A stretch of 64,000 nt of DNA from Syntrophus sp034006265 (GCA_034006265.1 JAVETB010000004.1:1-64000); one strand, 5' to 3'; positions 33,721-42,904 are shown, counted from the stretch's first letter. Numbers and translations: made by a program. The notes: generated by a model from the letters alone, not told the origin.

Positions 33721-35151
33721 ATGCTGAACAAGATCAGGAAAAGCGTGCAAAAGTTCGGAATGCTGCAGGGCGGTGAGCACGTGGTCGTCGCCGTTTCGGG
33801 AGGGCCGGATTCCGTTTCACTTCTGCAGGTTCTTGCACTTCTTGCTCCCGAGTACGGCCTGACATTGACCGCAGCCCATCTCAATCATGGACTGAGGGGG
33901 GCGGAATCGGATGCCGAGGAGAGGCTGGTCTGCCGGTTATGTGAGGAAAGGGGGATTCCCTGCGCCGTCAAAAGGGTAAACCTCACGGAGCTTCGACAAA
34001 CCGGGCGCCGGAGGCACTCCCTGGAGGACCTTGGGAGGGAGGAACGCTATTCCTTCTTCTCGGCTGTGGGAAAAAGGGTCGGCGCTGCCCGGATTGCCCT
34101 GGGGCATCATCGGGAGGATCAGGCAGAAACCGTCCTGATGAATCTGATCCGGGGCAGCGGCCTGGAGGGGTTGAAAGGTATCCTTCCCGTTCGGGACGGA
34201 ATCTTTATCCGCCCCCTCATTGAAGTCAGCAGGGCAGAGATTCTGACGTTTCTCCTGACACAGGGCCTTCCCTTTTCCGAGGACAGCTCCAATACCCAGG
34301 AGGTCTTCCTTCGAAACAGGATCCGCCACCAGCTGATTCCCCTCCTGCAAGCTCAATACAATCCCCGGATCGTTGATGCCCTGAACCGGATGGCCTCGAT
34401 CGTCCGCCACGAGAATGACTGCCTGGAGACGACGGCACGCCGGATTCTTGATACCTGGAAGATTCCCGATTCGTTGGCGGGGAAGGGGACAGCGCTCGAT
34501 ATTTCCCGGCTGACGGGGATACCCGAAGCGCTTCAGTACAGAGTGGTTAAAGGCCTGCTTGAACATTTGCTCTCCGGCTCGTTCAGGATAACCTCGCGGC
34601 ATATCAGGGCGGTCCTCGATCTCTGCAAGGGTGGGAAGCCCGCCGGTGCTGTCCATCTGCCGGGACGGGCCGTGGTGAGGAGGGAATACGGGCTGCTGAT
34701 CCTGTCGCGCGGAAGTGGAGACCCCACGCCGGCAGAGACGTCAAGCACGGGACGGAGGATTTCCGGCCAATTCTTTTATCCCATTGAATTTCCAGGATGT
34801 GTTGAGATCAAGGAGCTTGGAAGAATCGTTAGGACGACCTTTGTCGAAAAGGCTCGCCCGGAAGCTTCAAGGGAAGGAAGCCTTGCCGTCTGCCTCGATT
34901 TCGACAGGGTGCAGATACCCCTTGCCATCCGGAATCGACGGGAGGGGGATCGCTTTCAGCCATCCGGCATGATGGGAACAAAGAAATTGAAGGACTATTT
35001 CATCGACGAAAAGATCCCGCACCGGCAACGGGATTCCATACCGCTTCTGGTGGATTGCCGTTCCGTGGTTTGGATTGCGGGATATCGACTCAGTGAGCGT
35101 GTTTCGGTAAATAAAAATACGAAGCATATCGCAAAAATAGAAATTATTTGA
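33721..35151 (+). CDS. tilS: tRNA(Ile)-lysidine synthetase TilS
   Basis: TilS changes C34 of the CAU-anticodon tRNA-Ile2 to lysidine so that it reads AUA. The 476-residue protein has the PP-loop VAVSGGPDSVSLLQVL at about 23-38, the HLNHGLRGAESDAEE and LGHHREDQAETVLMNLIRGSGL blocks of the N-type ATP pyrophosphatase domain, and the C-terminal domain with NRREGDRFQPSGMMGTKKLKDYFIDEKIPHRQRD. It follows gph closely and precedes ftsH, a common order (tilS-ftsH-folP). Confidence 0.96.
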   Translation: MLNKIRKSVQKFGMLQGGEHVVVAVSGGPDSVSLLQVLALLAPEYGLTLTAAHLNHGLRGAESDAEERLVCRLCEERGIPCAVKRVNLTELRQTGRRRHSLEDLGREERYSFFSAVGKRVGAARIALGHHREDQAETVLMNLIRGSGLEGLKGILPVRDGIFIRPLIEVSRAEILTFLLTQGLPFSEDSSNTQEVFLRNRIRHQLIPLLQAQYNPRIVDALNRMASIVRHENDCLETTARRILDTWKIPDSLAGKGTALDISRLTGIPEALQYRVVKGLLEHLLSGSFRITSRHIRAVLDLCKGGKPAGAVHLPGRAVVRREYGLLILSRGSGDPTPAETSSTGRRISGQFFYPIEFPGCVEIKELGRIVRTTFVEKARPEASREGSLAVCLDFDRVQIPLAIRNRREGDRFQPSGMMGTKKLKDYFIDEKIPHRQRDSIPLLVDCRSVVWIAGYRLSERVSVNKNTKHIAKIEII

Positions 35152-35260
35152 AATTGTAAAAGGATTAATGTAATTGTGGCCGGAAACTTGATTTCCTGAA
35201 CAATCTGCTTGATTGAAAGAACGTAACGTGGCCACTGATAAATAAAAAGGAGCATCTTTA

Positions 35261-37102
35261 TTGAATTCTTTGCAGAAAAATATTGCACTCTGGCTGATCA
35301 TCAGCCTCGTCTTTGTGCTTGTGTACCATCTTTTCAGCCAGCCAAAAGGCCAGGATGAAACGATCGTTTTCAGCGATTTTATCTCCTATGCCGACAAAGG
35401 TCAGATCAATGAAGTGACCATGCAGGGGGACCATATCAGCGGAAAGATGACAAGCGGGAAAAAATTCAAGAGTTACGCCCCCAATGATCCGAGTCTCATT
35501 CCACTGCTGAAATCCAAGGGAGTGCGAATTACGGCCAAACCGGAGGAGGAATCCCCGTGGTTTGTGACGGTTCTCGTGTCCTGGTTCCCCATGCTCCTGC
35601 TCATCGGGGTTTGGATCTTCTTCATGCGGCAGATGCAGGCCGGTGGCGGAAAGGCCATGGCCTTTGGCAAAAGCCGGGCGCGACTGATGACAGACAAGAC
35701 AAAGAAAGTGACCTTTTCCGATGTCGCGGGGATCGATGAAGCCAAGGCGGAACTGGAAGAGGTCATCGAATTTCTCAAGGAGCCCAAAAAATTCACCCGC
35801 TTGGGCGGGCGGATTCCCAAGGGTCTGCTTCTAGTCGGCCCTCCGGGGACAGGAAAAACGCTGCTTGCCAAGGCGATCGCCGGTGAAGCCGATGTGCCTT
35901 TCCTGAGCATAAGTGGGTCCGATTTTGTAGAGATGTTTGTCGGGGTTGGCGCTTCGCGTGTGAGGGATCTCTTCACCCAGGCCAAAAAGAATGCCCCGTG
36001 CATTATCTTCATTGATGAAATCGATGCTGTGGGTCGGCACCGGGGCGCCGGTCTCGGGGGAGGCCATGACGAGCGGGAGCAGACGCTCAATCAGCTTCTC
36101 GTGGAAATGGACGGCTTTGAATCCAATGAAGGCGTCATCCTCGTTTCCGCGACCAACCGCCCCGATGTGCTCGATCCGGCGCTGCTCCGGCCGGGGCGGT
36201 TCGACCGGCAGGTAGTTGTTCCCCTTCCCGATGTCAAGGGGAGGGAAAAGATTTTTCAGGTGCATTCCCGTAAAACCACCCTGGCGGATGACGTGGAATT
36301 CTCGATTCTCGCCAGGGGAACGCCGGGGGCTTCGGGAGCAGATATAGAAAATCTGGTGAATGAAGCGATTATTCATGCCTCCCGCCTGGGAAAGGATAAC
36401 GTGGAGCTTGCGGACTTCGATTTTGCAAGGGATAAAATCCTCATGGGCGCCGAGCGGAAAAGCATGGTCATCAGCGATGAAGAAAAACGAAACACCGCCT
36501 ATCACGAGGCGGGGCACGCCCTGATCGCCCGATTGCTGCCGGGAAGCGATCCCATCCACAAGGTGACCATCATCCCCAGGGGAAGGGCCCTGGGTCTGAC
36601 GCAGCAGCTGCCCGTCGATGAAAAGCACACCTATCCCAAAAAGTTTCTCCTGACGAACATTACGATCCTCCTGGCAGGCCGGGCTGCGGAGGAACTCACC
36701 CTCAACGACTTTACAACGGGCGCCGGCAACGACATCGAACGGGCCACCCACATCGCCAGAAAAATGGTGTGCGAATGGGGCATGAGCGAAATCCTCGGTC
36801 CGCTCAGTTACGGGGGGAAAGAAGAGCAGATTTTTCTCGGCCGGGAGTTTGCCACCCACAAGGATTACAGTGAAGAAACGGCACGGCGGATCGATGAGGA
36901 GATATCCGCCATCGTGACAGGCTGCTATGAAAATGCCAAAAAAATCCTTCTGGAAAACAAGGATACGCTCAATCGGCTTGCCAGTGAGCTGCTGGAAAAG
37001 GAAGTGCTGAACACCGCCGAGCTGGATGCCATCATCGGAATTCCGACGGCAGGGGTCGAGAAAGAAAGAGAGCAGGGCAATCCCGCCGATGGGGAAGCCT
37101 GA
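35261..37102 (+). CDS. ftsH: ATP-dependent zinc metalloprotease FtsH
   Basis: FtsH is the membrane-bound AAA+ protease that removes misassembled membrane proteins and regulators. The 613-residue protein has two TM helices (about 8-25 and 101-120), the AAA domain with Walker A GPPGTGKT (about 193) and Walker B IIFIDEIDA, the second region of homology RPGRFDRQVVV, and the zinc site HEAGH near 414. The start is TTG at 35261 behind AAAAGGAGCATCTTTA. It lies between tilS and folP. Confidence 0.97.
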   Translation: MNSLQKNIALWLIISLVFVLVYHLFSQPKGQDETIVFSDFISYADKGQINEVTMQGDHISGKMTSGKKFKSYAPNDPSLIPLLKSKGVRITAKPEEESPWFVTVLVSWFPMLLLIGVWIFFMRQMQAGGGKAMAFGKSRARLMTDKTKKVTFSDVAGIDEAKAELEEVIEFLKEPKKFTRLGGRIPKGLLLVGPPGTGKTLLAKAIAGEADVPFLSISGSDFVEMFVGVGASRVRDLFTQAKKNAPCIIFIDEIDAVGRHRGAGLGGGHDEREQTLNQLLVEMDGFESNEGVILVSATNRPDVLDPALLRPGRFDRQVVVPLPDVKGREKIFQVHSRKTTLADDVEFSILARGTPGASGADIENLVNEAIIHASRLGKDNVELADFDFARDKILMGAERKSMVISDEEKRNTAYHEAGHALIARLLPGSDPIHKVTIIPRGRALGLTQQLPVDEKHTYPKKFLLTNITILLAGRAAEELTLNDFTTGAGNDIERATHIARKMVCEWGMSEILGPLSYGGKEEQIFLGREFATHKDYSEETARRIDEEISAIVTGCYENAKKILLENKDTLNRLASELLEKEVLNTAELDAIIGIPTAGVEKEREQGNPADGEA

Positions 37103-37158
37103 GTCGCAGTGTCCCGTCCACATTTCATATCTCCAGCCGGTGTTTCAAGGGTAAGCTA

Positions 37159-38406
37159 ATGGGCAAGGCTCAAGAAGCGAAACGGTTCCGCCATCCCCTG
37201 AGATCCCTTTCCGGCCTCTCCCCGTCAGAGCTTGCAGCGCTTATGCAGCGCGTGGGCGTCGATCCCTACGGGATCGACGCCATGCTTCCTAAAATGAGGC
37301 ATCATAATATCCTCATTGAGGGGCTGGAGTGCAAGGTTGCCAATATTCTCAAGCAGGAGATGCTTTCCGTCGGCGGAGATGCGGCCGTGTCGCGGCAGTC
37401 CGTATCCTGTGCCGTTGCACGGACCGATGCCATCCTCATGGGAACGGAAAAGCAGCTGAGAAACCTTGCTGAAAAGATTTCCTGCCAGCCCTTCGGACTG
37501 CGGGAAATATCCGGGCGCCTGAAGGAGCTTCTGGCCGAGGAGGCCCTGGAATGGATTTCCCTGAAGACGGCAAAACGGGAAATGATTTTCGGCGGAAAGA
37601 CCCACATCATGGGTATTCTCAACGTGACCCCCGATTCATTTTCCGATGGGGGAAAATACCTTCCCCATGATCTGGCTGTAGCGCATGGGGTTCAACTGGT
37701 AGAGGCCGGGGCGGACATCCTGGATGTCGGGGGGGAATCGTCGAGACCCGGTGCGGAGGCGATCTCGCTGAAGGAAGAGGCGGAGCGGATTCTGCCGGTT
37801 ATCAAAAAACTGGCGCGGGAAATCGACATTCCCATATCCATTGACACAACGAAATCCGAAATCGCCCGGGAAGCCCTGGAGGCCGGAGCGGAAATCATCA
37901 ACGACATCAGTGCAATGACGTTTGATGAAGCCATGAGTGCGACGGTGAGGGATTCAGGCGCGGCCATCGTCCTCATGCACATGCGCGGGAAGCCGAAGGA
38001 TATGCAGCTCGGCGACCTGACATACCGTTCCGTACAGGGAGATGTTTTCGCCTACCTGGAGGAGTGTATTGACCTGGCGGTTTCGGAAGGGCTCAGAAAA
38101 GAGCAGATCATCATTGATCCGGGATTGGGATTCGGAAAAACTCCTGCGGATTCTCTCAAGCTTCTAAAGCACTTGCGTGAGTACCGAGCCCTGGGGCGAC
38201 CGATTCTCGTAGGACCCTCAAAAAAGCGATTTGTTGCCCTTGGGTCAGGTAGCCCGGAGTCCCTTCCCGATCCGCAGCAGCGGGTTGAGGGAACGGCTGC
38301 CGCCGTAGCCGCAGCCATTATGAACGGGGCCCACATCGTCAGGGTGCATGATGTCCCTGCAATGAAAAAAGTGGCTGCCATGACGGATGCGCTGCTTTCT
38401 GCGTAG
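37159..38406 (+). CDS. folP: Dihydropteroate synthase with N-terminal extension
   Basis: FolP joins p-aminobenzoate and hydroxymethyl-dihydropterin diphosphate. The C-terminal 275 residues carry all marks: IMGILNVTPDSFSDGGKY (about 149-166), DILDVGGESSRPGA, ISIDTTKSEIA, INDISAM, HMRGKPKDMQ and the K-R anchor SKKRF. The first 140 residues are an extra domain not found in classical FolP (about 280 residues) but common in deltaproteobacterial and some other homologues; its role is unknown. It follows ftsH after 56 bases. Confidence 0.94.
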   Translation: MGKAQEAKRFRHPLRSLSGLSPSELAALMQRVGVDPYGIDAMLPKMRHHNILIEGLECKVANILKQEMLSVGGDAAVSRQSVSCAVARTDAILMGTEKQLRNLAEKISCQPFGLREISGRLKELLAEEALEWISLKTAKREMIFGGKTHIMGILNVTPDSFSDGGKYLPHDLAVAHGVQLVEAGADILDVGGESSRPGAEAISLKEEAERILPVIKKLAREIDIPISIDTTKSEIAREALEAGAEIINDISAMTFDEAMSATVRDSGAAIVLMHMRGKPKDMQLGDLTYRSVQGDVFAYLEECIDLAVSEGLRKEQIIIDPGLGFGKTPADSLKLLKHLREYRALGRPILVGPSKKRFVALGSGSPESLPDPQQRVEGTAAAVAAAIMNGAHIVRVHDVPAMKKVAAMTDALLSA

Positions 38407-38435
38407 CATTCAACCCCCGTTATTTTAAAGGAGAT

Positions 38436-38474
38436 ATGAAAGGTCTGCAGGATGATTCATGGAACGGGAATTGA
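38436..38474 (+). CDS. Mini-ORF (12 codons) overlapping the acpS start
   Basis: ATG 38436 directly follows AAAGGAGAT and encodes MKGLQDDSWNGN before TGA at 38472-38474. The acpS ATG at 38452 lies inside it in another frame and has no well-placed ribosome site of its own. The mini-ORF may feed ribosomes to acpS, or the site may be a chance ATG. Confidence 0.35.
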   Translation: MKGLQDDSWNGN

Positions 38475-38829
38475 CCTGGTCGATATTGATCGACTGAAAG
38501 CGATCATAGAAAAATGGGACCGGCGATTTCTGGAAAAGGTTTATTCTCCACAGGAAATAAGCTACTGCATGAGAAGGGCCGTGCCGGCCGTTCATTTTGC
38601 AGCCCGGTTTGCAGCAAAGGAAAGCTTTCTGAAATCTCTTGGCCTCGGCCTGGGCATGGGAATCAGGTTGAAGGACATCGAAGTGCAGAACGACAGCCGG
38701 GGAAGGCCTGTCATGAATCTTTACGGGGCAGCAAGAAGCATCCTCAATGAACGCGGCGTTACGACCGCCCATGTCAGCCTTTCGCACGGCCGCATGCAGG
38801 CCTGTGCTATTGTCATCCTGGAGGGATGA
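38452..38829 (+). CDS. acpS: Holo-[acyl-carrier-protein] synthase AcpS
   Basis: AcpS moves the phosphopantetheine arm from CoA to acyl carrier protein. The 125-residue product has GTGIDLVDIDRLKAI at the start (the Mg-binding Asp in GTGIDLV), and the second motif FAARFAAKESFLKSLG with the metal-binding Glu, then VSLSHGRMQACAIVILE at the end. The start ATG 38452 fits the family N-terminus; the strong AAAGGAG lies 18 bases away and serves an overlapping mini-ORF. Confidence 0.93.
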   Translation: MIHGTGIDLVDIDRLKAIIEKWDRRFLEKVYSPQEISYCMRRAVPAVHFAARFAAKESFLKSLGLGLGMGIRLKDIEVQNDSRGRPVMNLYGAARSILNERGVTTAHVSLSHGRMQACAIVILEG

Positions 38830-38891
38830 GCCAGCGGAATGGCCATGAAAAGAAATCGCCGGATCACCGGGAGGAGTATCGAGGAGCGGTC

Positions 38892-39365
38892 ATGAAGAAG
38901 CGCATACTTTCTCGCAGCCATGAGGACACGCTCCTGATCGGAGAAATAATCGGCCGGTGCCTCGTATCGGGAGATATTGTGGCCCTGATCGGGGACCTGG
39001 GAGCGGGAAAGACGTGCCTTACACAGGGTATCGCCCGGGGCCTGGGGATTCCGAAATCCTATGCCGTTGCAAGCCCTACGTTTACCCTCATCAATGAATA
39101 TCCGGGACGCCACGTCCTGTATCATCTCGACGTCTACCGTCTCTCAGGGTCAAAAGACCTGGAAGAGATGGGCTATGAGGATTATTTTTATGGAGAGGGA
39201 GTGTCCGTGATCGAGTGGGCGGAAAAAATAGCGGATATTGTTCCGGAAACTGCAATCACAATTTGTTTCGCATTTGTGGATGAGCATTTGCGCAGAATAG
39301 AAATTTCCGCACCGGAAAAGCGCTTGGCGGAAATTGCATCAGCTCTGACTGGGGGAGGATTTTAA
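38892..39365 (+). CDS. tsaE: tRNA threonylcarbamoyladenosine ATPase TsaE
   Basis: TsaE is the ATPase that helps TsaB-TsaD make t6A37 in tRNA. The 158-residue product has Walker A GDLGAGKTCLTQGIARGLG (about 36-54), the SPTFTLINEYPGRHVLYHLDVYRL block with the conserved Tyr and Asp, and VIEWAEKI. ATG 38892 follows GAGGAGCGGTC; an earlier in-frame ATG (38826) overlaps acpS and adds 22 unconserved residues. lysC follows three bases after the stop. Confidence 0.93.
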   Translation: MKKRILSRSHEDTLLIGEIIGRCLVSGDIVALIGDLGAGKTCLTQGIARGLGIPKSYAVASPTFTLINEYPGRHVLYHLDVYRLSGSKDLEEMGYEDYFYGEGVSVIEWAEKIADIVPETAITICFAFVDEHLRRIEISAPEKRLAEIASALTGGGF

Positions 39366-39368
39366 TTT

Positions 39369-40589
39369 ATGGCGCTCGTTGTTCAGAAATATGGCGGTAC
39401 CTCTGTGGCCAACCTGGAGAAGATTGAAAACGTGGCCAGAAAGGTCATTAAGGAACGGCAGGCAGGCAACCAGGTCGTCGTTGTCCTTTCGGCCATGGCC
39501 GGCGAAACGAACCGTTTGATCGAACTGGCTCAGCAGACTGCGGAAGAATGTGACATCCGTGAGTACGACACCCTGATCTCCACGGGGGAGCAGGTGACGG
39601 TTTCCCTGCTGGCCATGGTGCTAAACGGGATGGGCTATCCCGCCCGATCCTTCCTGGGATTTCAGGTCAGGATCATGACGGATCAGGCGCACACTCAGGC
39701 GAGAATTCTCAGCGTCGAAGACGCTGCGTTGCGTCATGAGCTGGCGAAAGGAGTCATTGCCGTCGTCGCGGGATTTCAAGGCGTCGATAAGGACAATAAC
39801 ATCACGACACTGGGACGAGGCGGATCCGACACGAGCGCCGTCGCGCTTGCAGCGGCCCTTCAAGCGGATGTGTGTGAAATCTACACAGATGTCGACGGAG
39901 TATACACAACGGACCCCAGCATCTGCAGCAATGCGAGGCTGCTGACGAGGATCTCCTATGACGAGATGCTGGAGATGGCAAGGGCGGGGGCCAAGGTTCT
40001 GCAGCCGCGTTCGGTGGAGTTGGCAAAGAAGTATGAAGTGCCTGTGTATGTTAAATCTTCGTTCAAGGATGATGTGGGAACGCTGGTGACAAAGGAGGAT
40101 AAGGAGATGGAGAGGGAAGTCGTATCGGGGGTAACATATGACCGGGATCAGGCGAAGATAACGGTCATTCGCGTTCCCGACAAGGCGGGTGTTGCGTCGC
40201 GGTTGTTTACGCCCCTTAGCGAGCACAATATTGTTGTCGACATGATCATTCAGAATGCGAGCCTTGAAGGATACACGGATCTTTCCTTCACGGTATCGAG
40301 AAAAGATGTCAAGGAAACAAAGCGCCTGATTGAAGAGGCGGCCAGGGAGGTCGGCGCCGCCAGTGTGGAAGTGGACGATCAGGTCGCCAAGGTGTCTATC
40401 ATCGGCGTGGGAATGATCAGCCATTCCGGCGTCGCTGCAAAGATGTTCTCCGCCCTGGCCCAGGAGGGGATCAATATCATGATGATCAGTACCTCCGAGA
40501 TCAAGGTATCCTGTGTCATTCAATCGAAGTATACGGAACTGGCGGTAATGGTTTTGCATGACGCCTTTGCTCTGGAAAAAACGCCCTGA
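39369..40589 (+). CDS. lysC: Aspartate kinase
   Basis: LysC phosphorylates aspartate, the first step to lysine, threonine and methionine. The 406-residue protein has the kinase part with VQKYGGTSVANLEKIENVA at the start, LSAMAGETNRLI, ISTGEQVTVSLLAM, TTLGRGGSDTSAVALAAAL and the ADVCEIYTDVDGVYTTDP block, and a C-terminal pair of ACT domains (from about 265) for feedback by lysine/threonine. The length fits the single-function, ACT-regulated class (as in Pseudomonas or Corynebacterium). No T-box or lysine riboswitch precedes it. Confidence 0.96.
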   Translation: MALVVQKYGGTSVANLEKIENVARKVIKERQAGNQVVVVLSAMAGETNRLIELAQQTAEECDIREYDTLISTGEQVTVSLLAMVLNGMGYPARSFLGFQVRIMTDQAHTQARILSVEDAALRHELAKGVIAVVAGFQGVDKDNNITTLGRGGSDTSAVALAAALQADVCEIYTDVDGVYTTDPSICSNARLLTRISYDEMLEMARAGAKVLQPRSVELAKKYEVPVYVKSSFKDDVGTLVTKEDKEMEREVVSGVTYDRDQAKITVIRVPDKAGVASRLFTPLSEHNIVVDMIIQNASLEGYTDLSFTVSRKDVKETKRLIEEAAREVGAASVEVDDQVAKVSIIGVGMISHSGVAAKMFSALAQEGINIMMISTSEIKVSCVIQSKYTELAVMVLHDAFALEKTP

Positions 40590-41232
40590 AAACCGTCCGG
40601 ACTCCAAAAAATCCATCCCGGTCGTCATGAAGCGAGGCATCAGGAACAATCTTGGAGATAGCCAATGGCATGGGGCTGTTCTTGTTGCCTTGACCGCACT
40701 CGTCATTCCTGCGCTGATCTATTTTTATCAGGAACATATCCGCCCGGCACCGGCCATCCTCTCTGGAGTGTCGACGGAGGGCTGCCTAGCCGTTGAAGTG
40801 TACGGCAACGTTGAACAGAAGGGGATCTATTTCATCCGCAGGGGGCAGAGGCTTTCAGACCTTTTAAACATGCTGGGCATTGGCAGGTCTTTCCGGCTGC
40901 GCGACGCTTCGAGTCCCGATCTCTCCATGCCGCTGGATGACGGCATCAGGATCCGAATCACGACGGGGGACAGCCAGAAAGCTTCGATCGCTGTAGAAAG
41001 AATGGCGGCTTCAAAGAGGCTGGCCCTGAACAGGCCCATCGATGTAAATCGCGCTTCTCTTGAAGAATTGATCCTCGTTCCCGGCATCGGAGAGAAGACG
41101 GCCCGGAATATCATCGCAGCGAGAAACAGATCGGGTGGGTTCCGCCGGCTTGAGGATCTCATGAAAATCAAGGGGATAAAGCGCAAGAGGCTGGCACGAT
41201 TGAAGCCTTACCTTTATGTGGAAGGCGTTTAG
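40558..41232 (+). CDS. ComEA-like helix-hairpin-helix protein with membrane anchor
   Basis: The product has one TM helix (about residues 42-58), a middle part with LAVEVYGNVEQKGIYFIRRG that resembles a SLBB strand pattern, and a C-terminal double HhH motif: IDVNRASLEELILVPGIGEKTARNIIAARNRSGGFRRLEDLMKIKGI, split here as in ComEA DNA-binding proteins of uptake systems. It may bind DNA at the membrane; no other competence genes are near. The ATG at 40558 overlaps lysC by 32 bases; ATG 40627 would avoid the overlap but has no ribosome site either. Confidence 0.72.
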   Translation: MTPLLWKKRPENRPDSKKSIPVVMKRGIRNNLGDSQWHGAVLVALTALVIPALIYFYQEHIRPAPAILSGVSTEGCLAVEVYGNVEQKGIYFIRRGQRLSDLLNMLGIGRSFRLRDASSPDLSMPLDDGIRIRITTGDSQKASIAVERMAASKRLALNRPIDVNRASLEELILVPGIGEKTARNIIAARNRSGGFRRLEDLMKIKGIKRKRLARLKPYLYVEGV

Positions 41233-41326
41233 TTACCAGGGTCAAAAAAACCGGCTTCAATCTGCAAAGGAATTGACCCCATCCGCTGAAAAGAGGATCC
41301 GGATGGTTGTCCATATTGAAAAGTGA

Positions 41327-41980
41327 TCATCCACCACTATTCCGGTATTGATTGAGATAATGCAGAACGCGCTGAACGTAATTCTGAGTCTCTCGATAGG
41401 GAGGGATGGTGTTGTTGTAGCGGGCAACGGCGCCTTCGCCGGCATTGTACGCGGCAAGGGCCAGAGAAAGATTCCCTTTAAACAACCGCAGCAGGTAACG
41501 AAGATAGCGGACACCCCCATCAATATTGTTCTCCGGATGAAATGCATCCTGAACCTGAAGGTCGGCCGCCGTTGACGGCATCAGCTGCATTAAGCCCTTG
41601 GCGCCTACCGGCGAAACAGCCCGGTGATTGAAATTGGATTCTGCTTTGATGACGGCTTTGATCAGCGCCGAGTCGATGTTGTACTTTGCCGAGGCTTTCT
41701 GGATGAGATCATCGTACCGGGTGATGTCGCGGGAAGAAACGGAGAAAATAATCCTCTGTTCCCTCATCACGAGATCGTATTTGACATTCGTCTGAACGGG
41801 TGCGTTTGTCAAATGTATGACCCCACTTTTGTCGACATATTTATAGATGTCGGGATACCCGTTGGCGGGAACGAGGAGGATGATGGTGAAGAACACAACG
41901 AAAAATTCCCTCCGCGGAAAGCCCGGTGAAGGGAACTGCCGGAAACCTCTGGGTAAAGAATTGAAGTGCATCTCACTCAT
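41327..41980 (-). CDS. Lytic transglycosylase (Slt-type) with DUF4124
   Basis: The 217-residue exported protein starts with a hydrophobic signal segment (about 26-42), then a DUF4124 piece (DIYKYVDKSGVIHLTN), then an SLT domain (about 92-205) with the catalytic glutamate in IKAVIKAESNFNHRAVSPVGAKGLMQLMP, the AYNAGEGAV block and the NYVQRVL end. It cuts the glycan strands of peptidoglycan in the periplasm. ATG 41971 is an alternative start. It is convergent with the ComEA-like gene. Confidence 0.92.
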   Translation of the reverse strand: MSEMHFNSLPRGFRQFPSPGFPRREFFVVFFTIILLVPANGYPDIYKYVDKSGVIHLTNAPVQTNVKYDLVMREQRIIFSVSSRDITRYDDLIQKASAKYNIDSALIKAVIKAESNFNHRAVSPVGAKGLMQLMPSTAADLQVQDAFHPENNIDGGVRYLRYLLRLFKGNLSLALAAYNAGEGAVARYNNTIPPYRETQNYVQRVLHYLNQYRNSGG

Positions 41981-42039
41981 GTTACCGATTCATACGTGAA
42001 TGTGATTTTGAATACAAGGTTTTTTAACATGAATTATCC

Positions 42040-42068
42040 TTGACAGCGATATTTTATAGTGATAATGA
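42040..42068 (+). promoter_or_regulatory. Promoter for tRNA-Pro
   Basis: TTGACA at 42040-42045 precedes GATAATGA at 42061-42068, giving a -10 box at 15 (GATAAT) or 17 (TAATGA) bases. The tRNA starts about 32 bases later. Confidence 0.6.
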
Positions 42069-42099
42069 CCTCACCTGTTTATCGGAACGGAATTCAAGT

Positions 42100-42176
<77 letters not shown>

Positions 42177-42187
42177 TGAATACTGAG

Positions 42188-42227
42188 GGGTTAGAGAAAG
42201 TAGGGACGGTTTCTCTAACCCTTTTTA
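42188..42227 (+). terminator. Rho-independent terminator after tRNA-Pro
   Basis: GGGTTAGAGAAA at 42188-42199 pairs with TTTCTCTAACCC at 42210-42221, followed by TTTTTATTA. Confidence 0.92.
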
Positions 42228-42391
42228 TTATGAATCGTACGGATGAAAACGCATCCGAATCTCTGATCAGGCGCTTTTTCAGTTGCGGAAATCTTCTTCA
42301 CGGATGCCATGACTGTCTTTCCTCCAGGAATGGTTTTCACGATTGGGAGATTCCTATAGGCGGAACCCCAGGCTGCCCACGGTAAAAAAGG
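42228..42391. other. Intergenic, no gene seen
   Basis: A short open frame continues through the terminator but shows no family features. Nothing else is evident. Confidence 0.35.
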
Positions 42392-42656
42392 TCATGTCTC
42401 TTGGGCGTTCAACATGATGGCGGTCATCTTTTTCATTCCTGCAGTATCGAAATCGTAAACAAGAAATGTGCCCGAACGCCTGAATGCACCAACTCCAATC
42501 CCTTCGCATTGGAAGACTTCGTCGTTCCGGGGGACCGCATCCTCCTCGTAAGCGGGGCTGAAAGAAGGGGACGTTAGTGGAGGGATGCCTTTTCCCGGAC
42601 AGGGACGCAGGTCGTCACCTGAAAAGGCATGGGAACGCAGGTGAGTTATTCGGCGC
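42392..42656 (-). pseudogene. Possible C-terminal gene remnant, no start codon
   Basis: A minus-strand frame of about 85 codons without ATG, GTG or TTG in its upper part reads through HAFSGDDLRPCPGKGIPPLT, SPAYEEDAVPRNDEVFQCEG and GTFLVYDFDTAGMKKMTAIM to a TGA at 42392-42394. The composition looks protein-like and the frame is closed upstream by a stop near 42659. I do not recognise the family. It may be the tail of a gene otherwise lost between the two tRNA genes. Confidence 0.4.
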
Positions 42657-42718
42657 TAATCGAGCAAAATCCCCGCCGGTGTCGAGCTCGCCGTACCGCC
42701 TGTTCAATACAATAGCCG

Positions 42719-42747
42719 TTGACAATTCAACATCTAGTTAATATATA
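42719..42747 (+). promoter_or_regulatory. Promoter for tRNA-Leu and probably tig-clpP-clpX
   Basis: TTGACA at 42719-42724 and TATATA at 42742-42747 are 17 bases apart. The tRNA begins at 42764 and tig 55 bases after the tRNA, with no terminator between. Confidence 0.75.
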
Positions 42748-42763
42748 CTGCCTTAGATCATCA

Positions 42764-42849
42764 GCGAGAGTGGCGGAATTGGCAGACGCACTGGACTTAG
42801 GATCCAGCCCGCCCGGCGGATAGGGGTTCAAGTCCCCTCTCTCGCACCA
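42764..42849 (+). tRNA. tRNA-Leu (UAG)
   Basis: The 86-nt sequence has the acceptor GCGAGAG/CTCTCGC, anticodon stem CTGGA/TCCAG around CTTAGGA (anticodon UAG), a long variable arm (GCCCGGCGGATAGG region), a GGTTCAAGTCC T arm and encoded CCA. The long variable arm and the anticodon make it tRNA-Leu. Confidence 0.97.
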
Positions 42850-42904
42850 TATGTACGAGCGCATGGCCTGTATTTTTAAATATCTTGAGTAAGGAGTCAA
42901 TATC

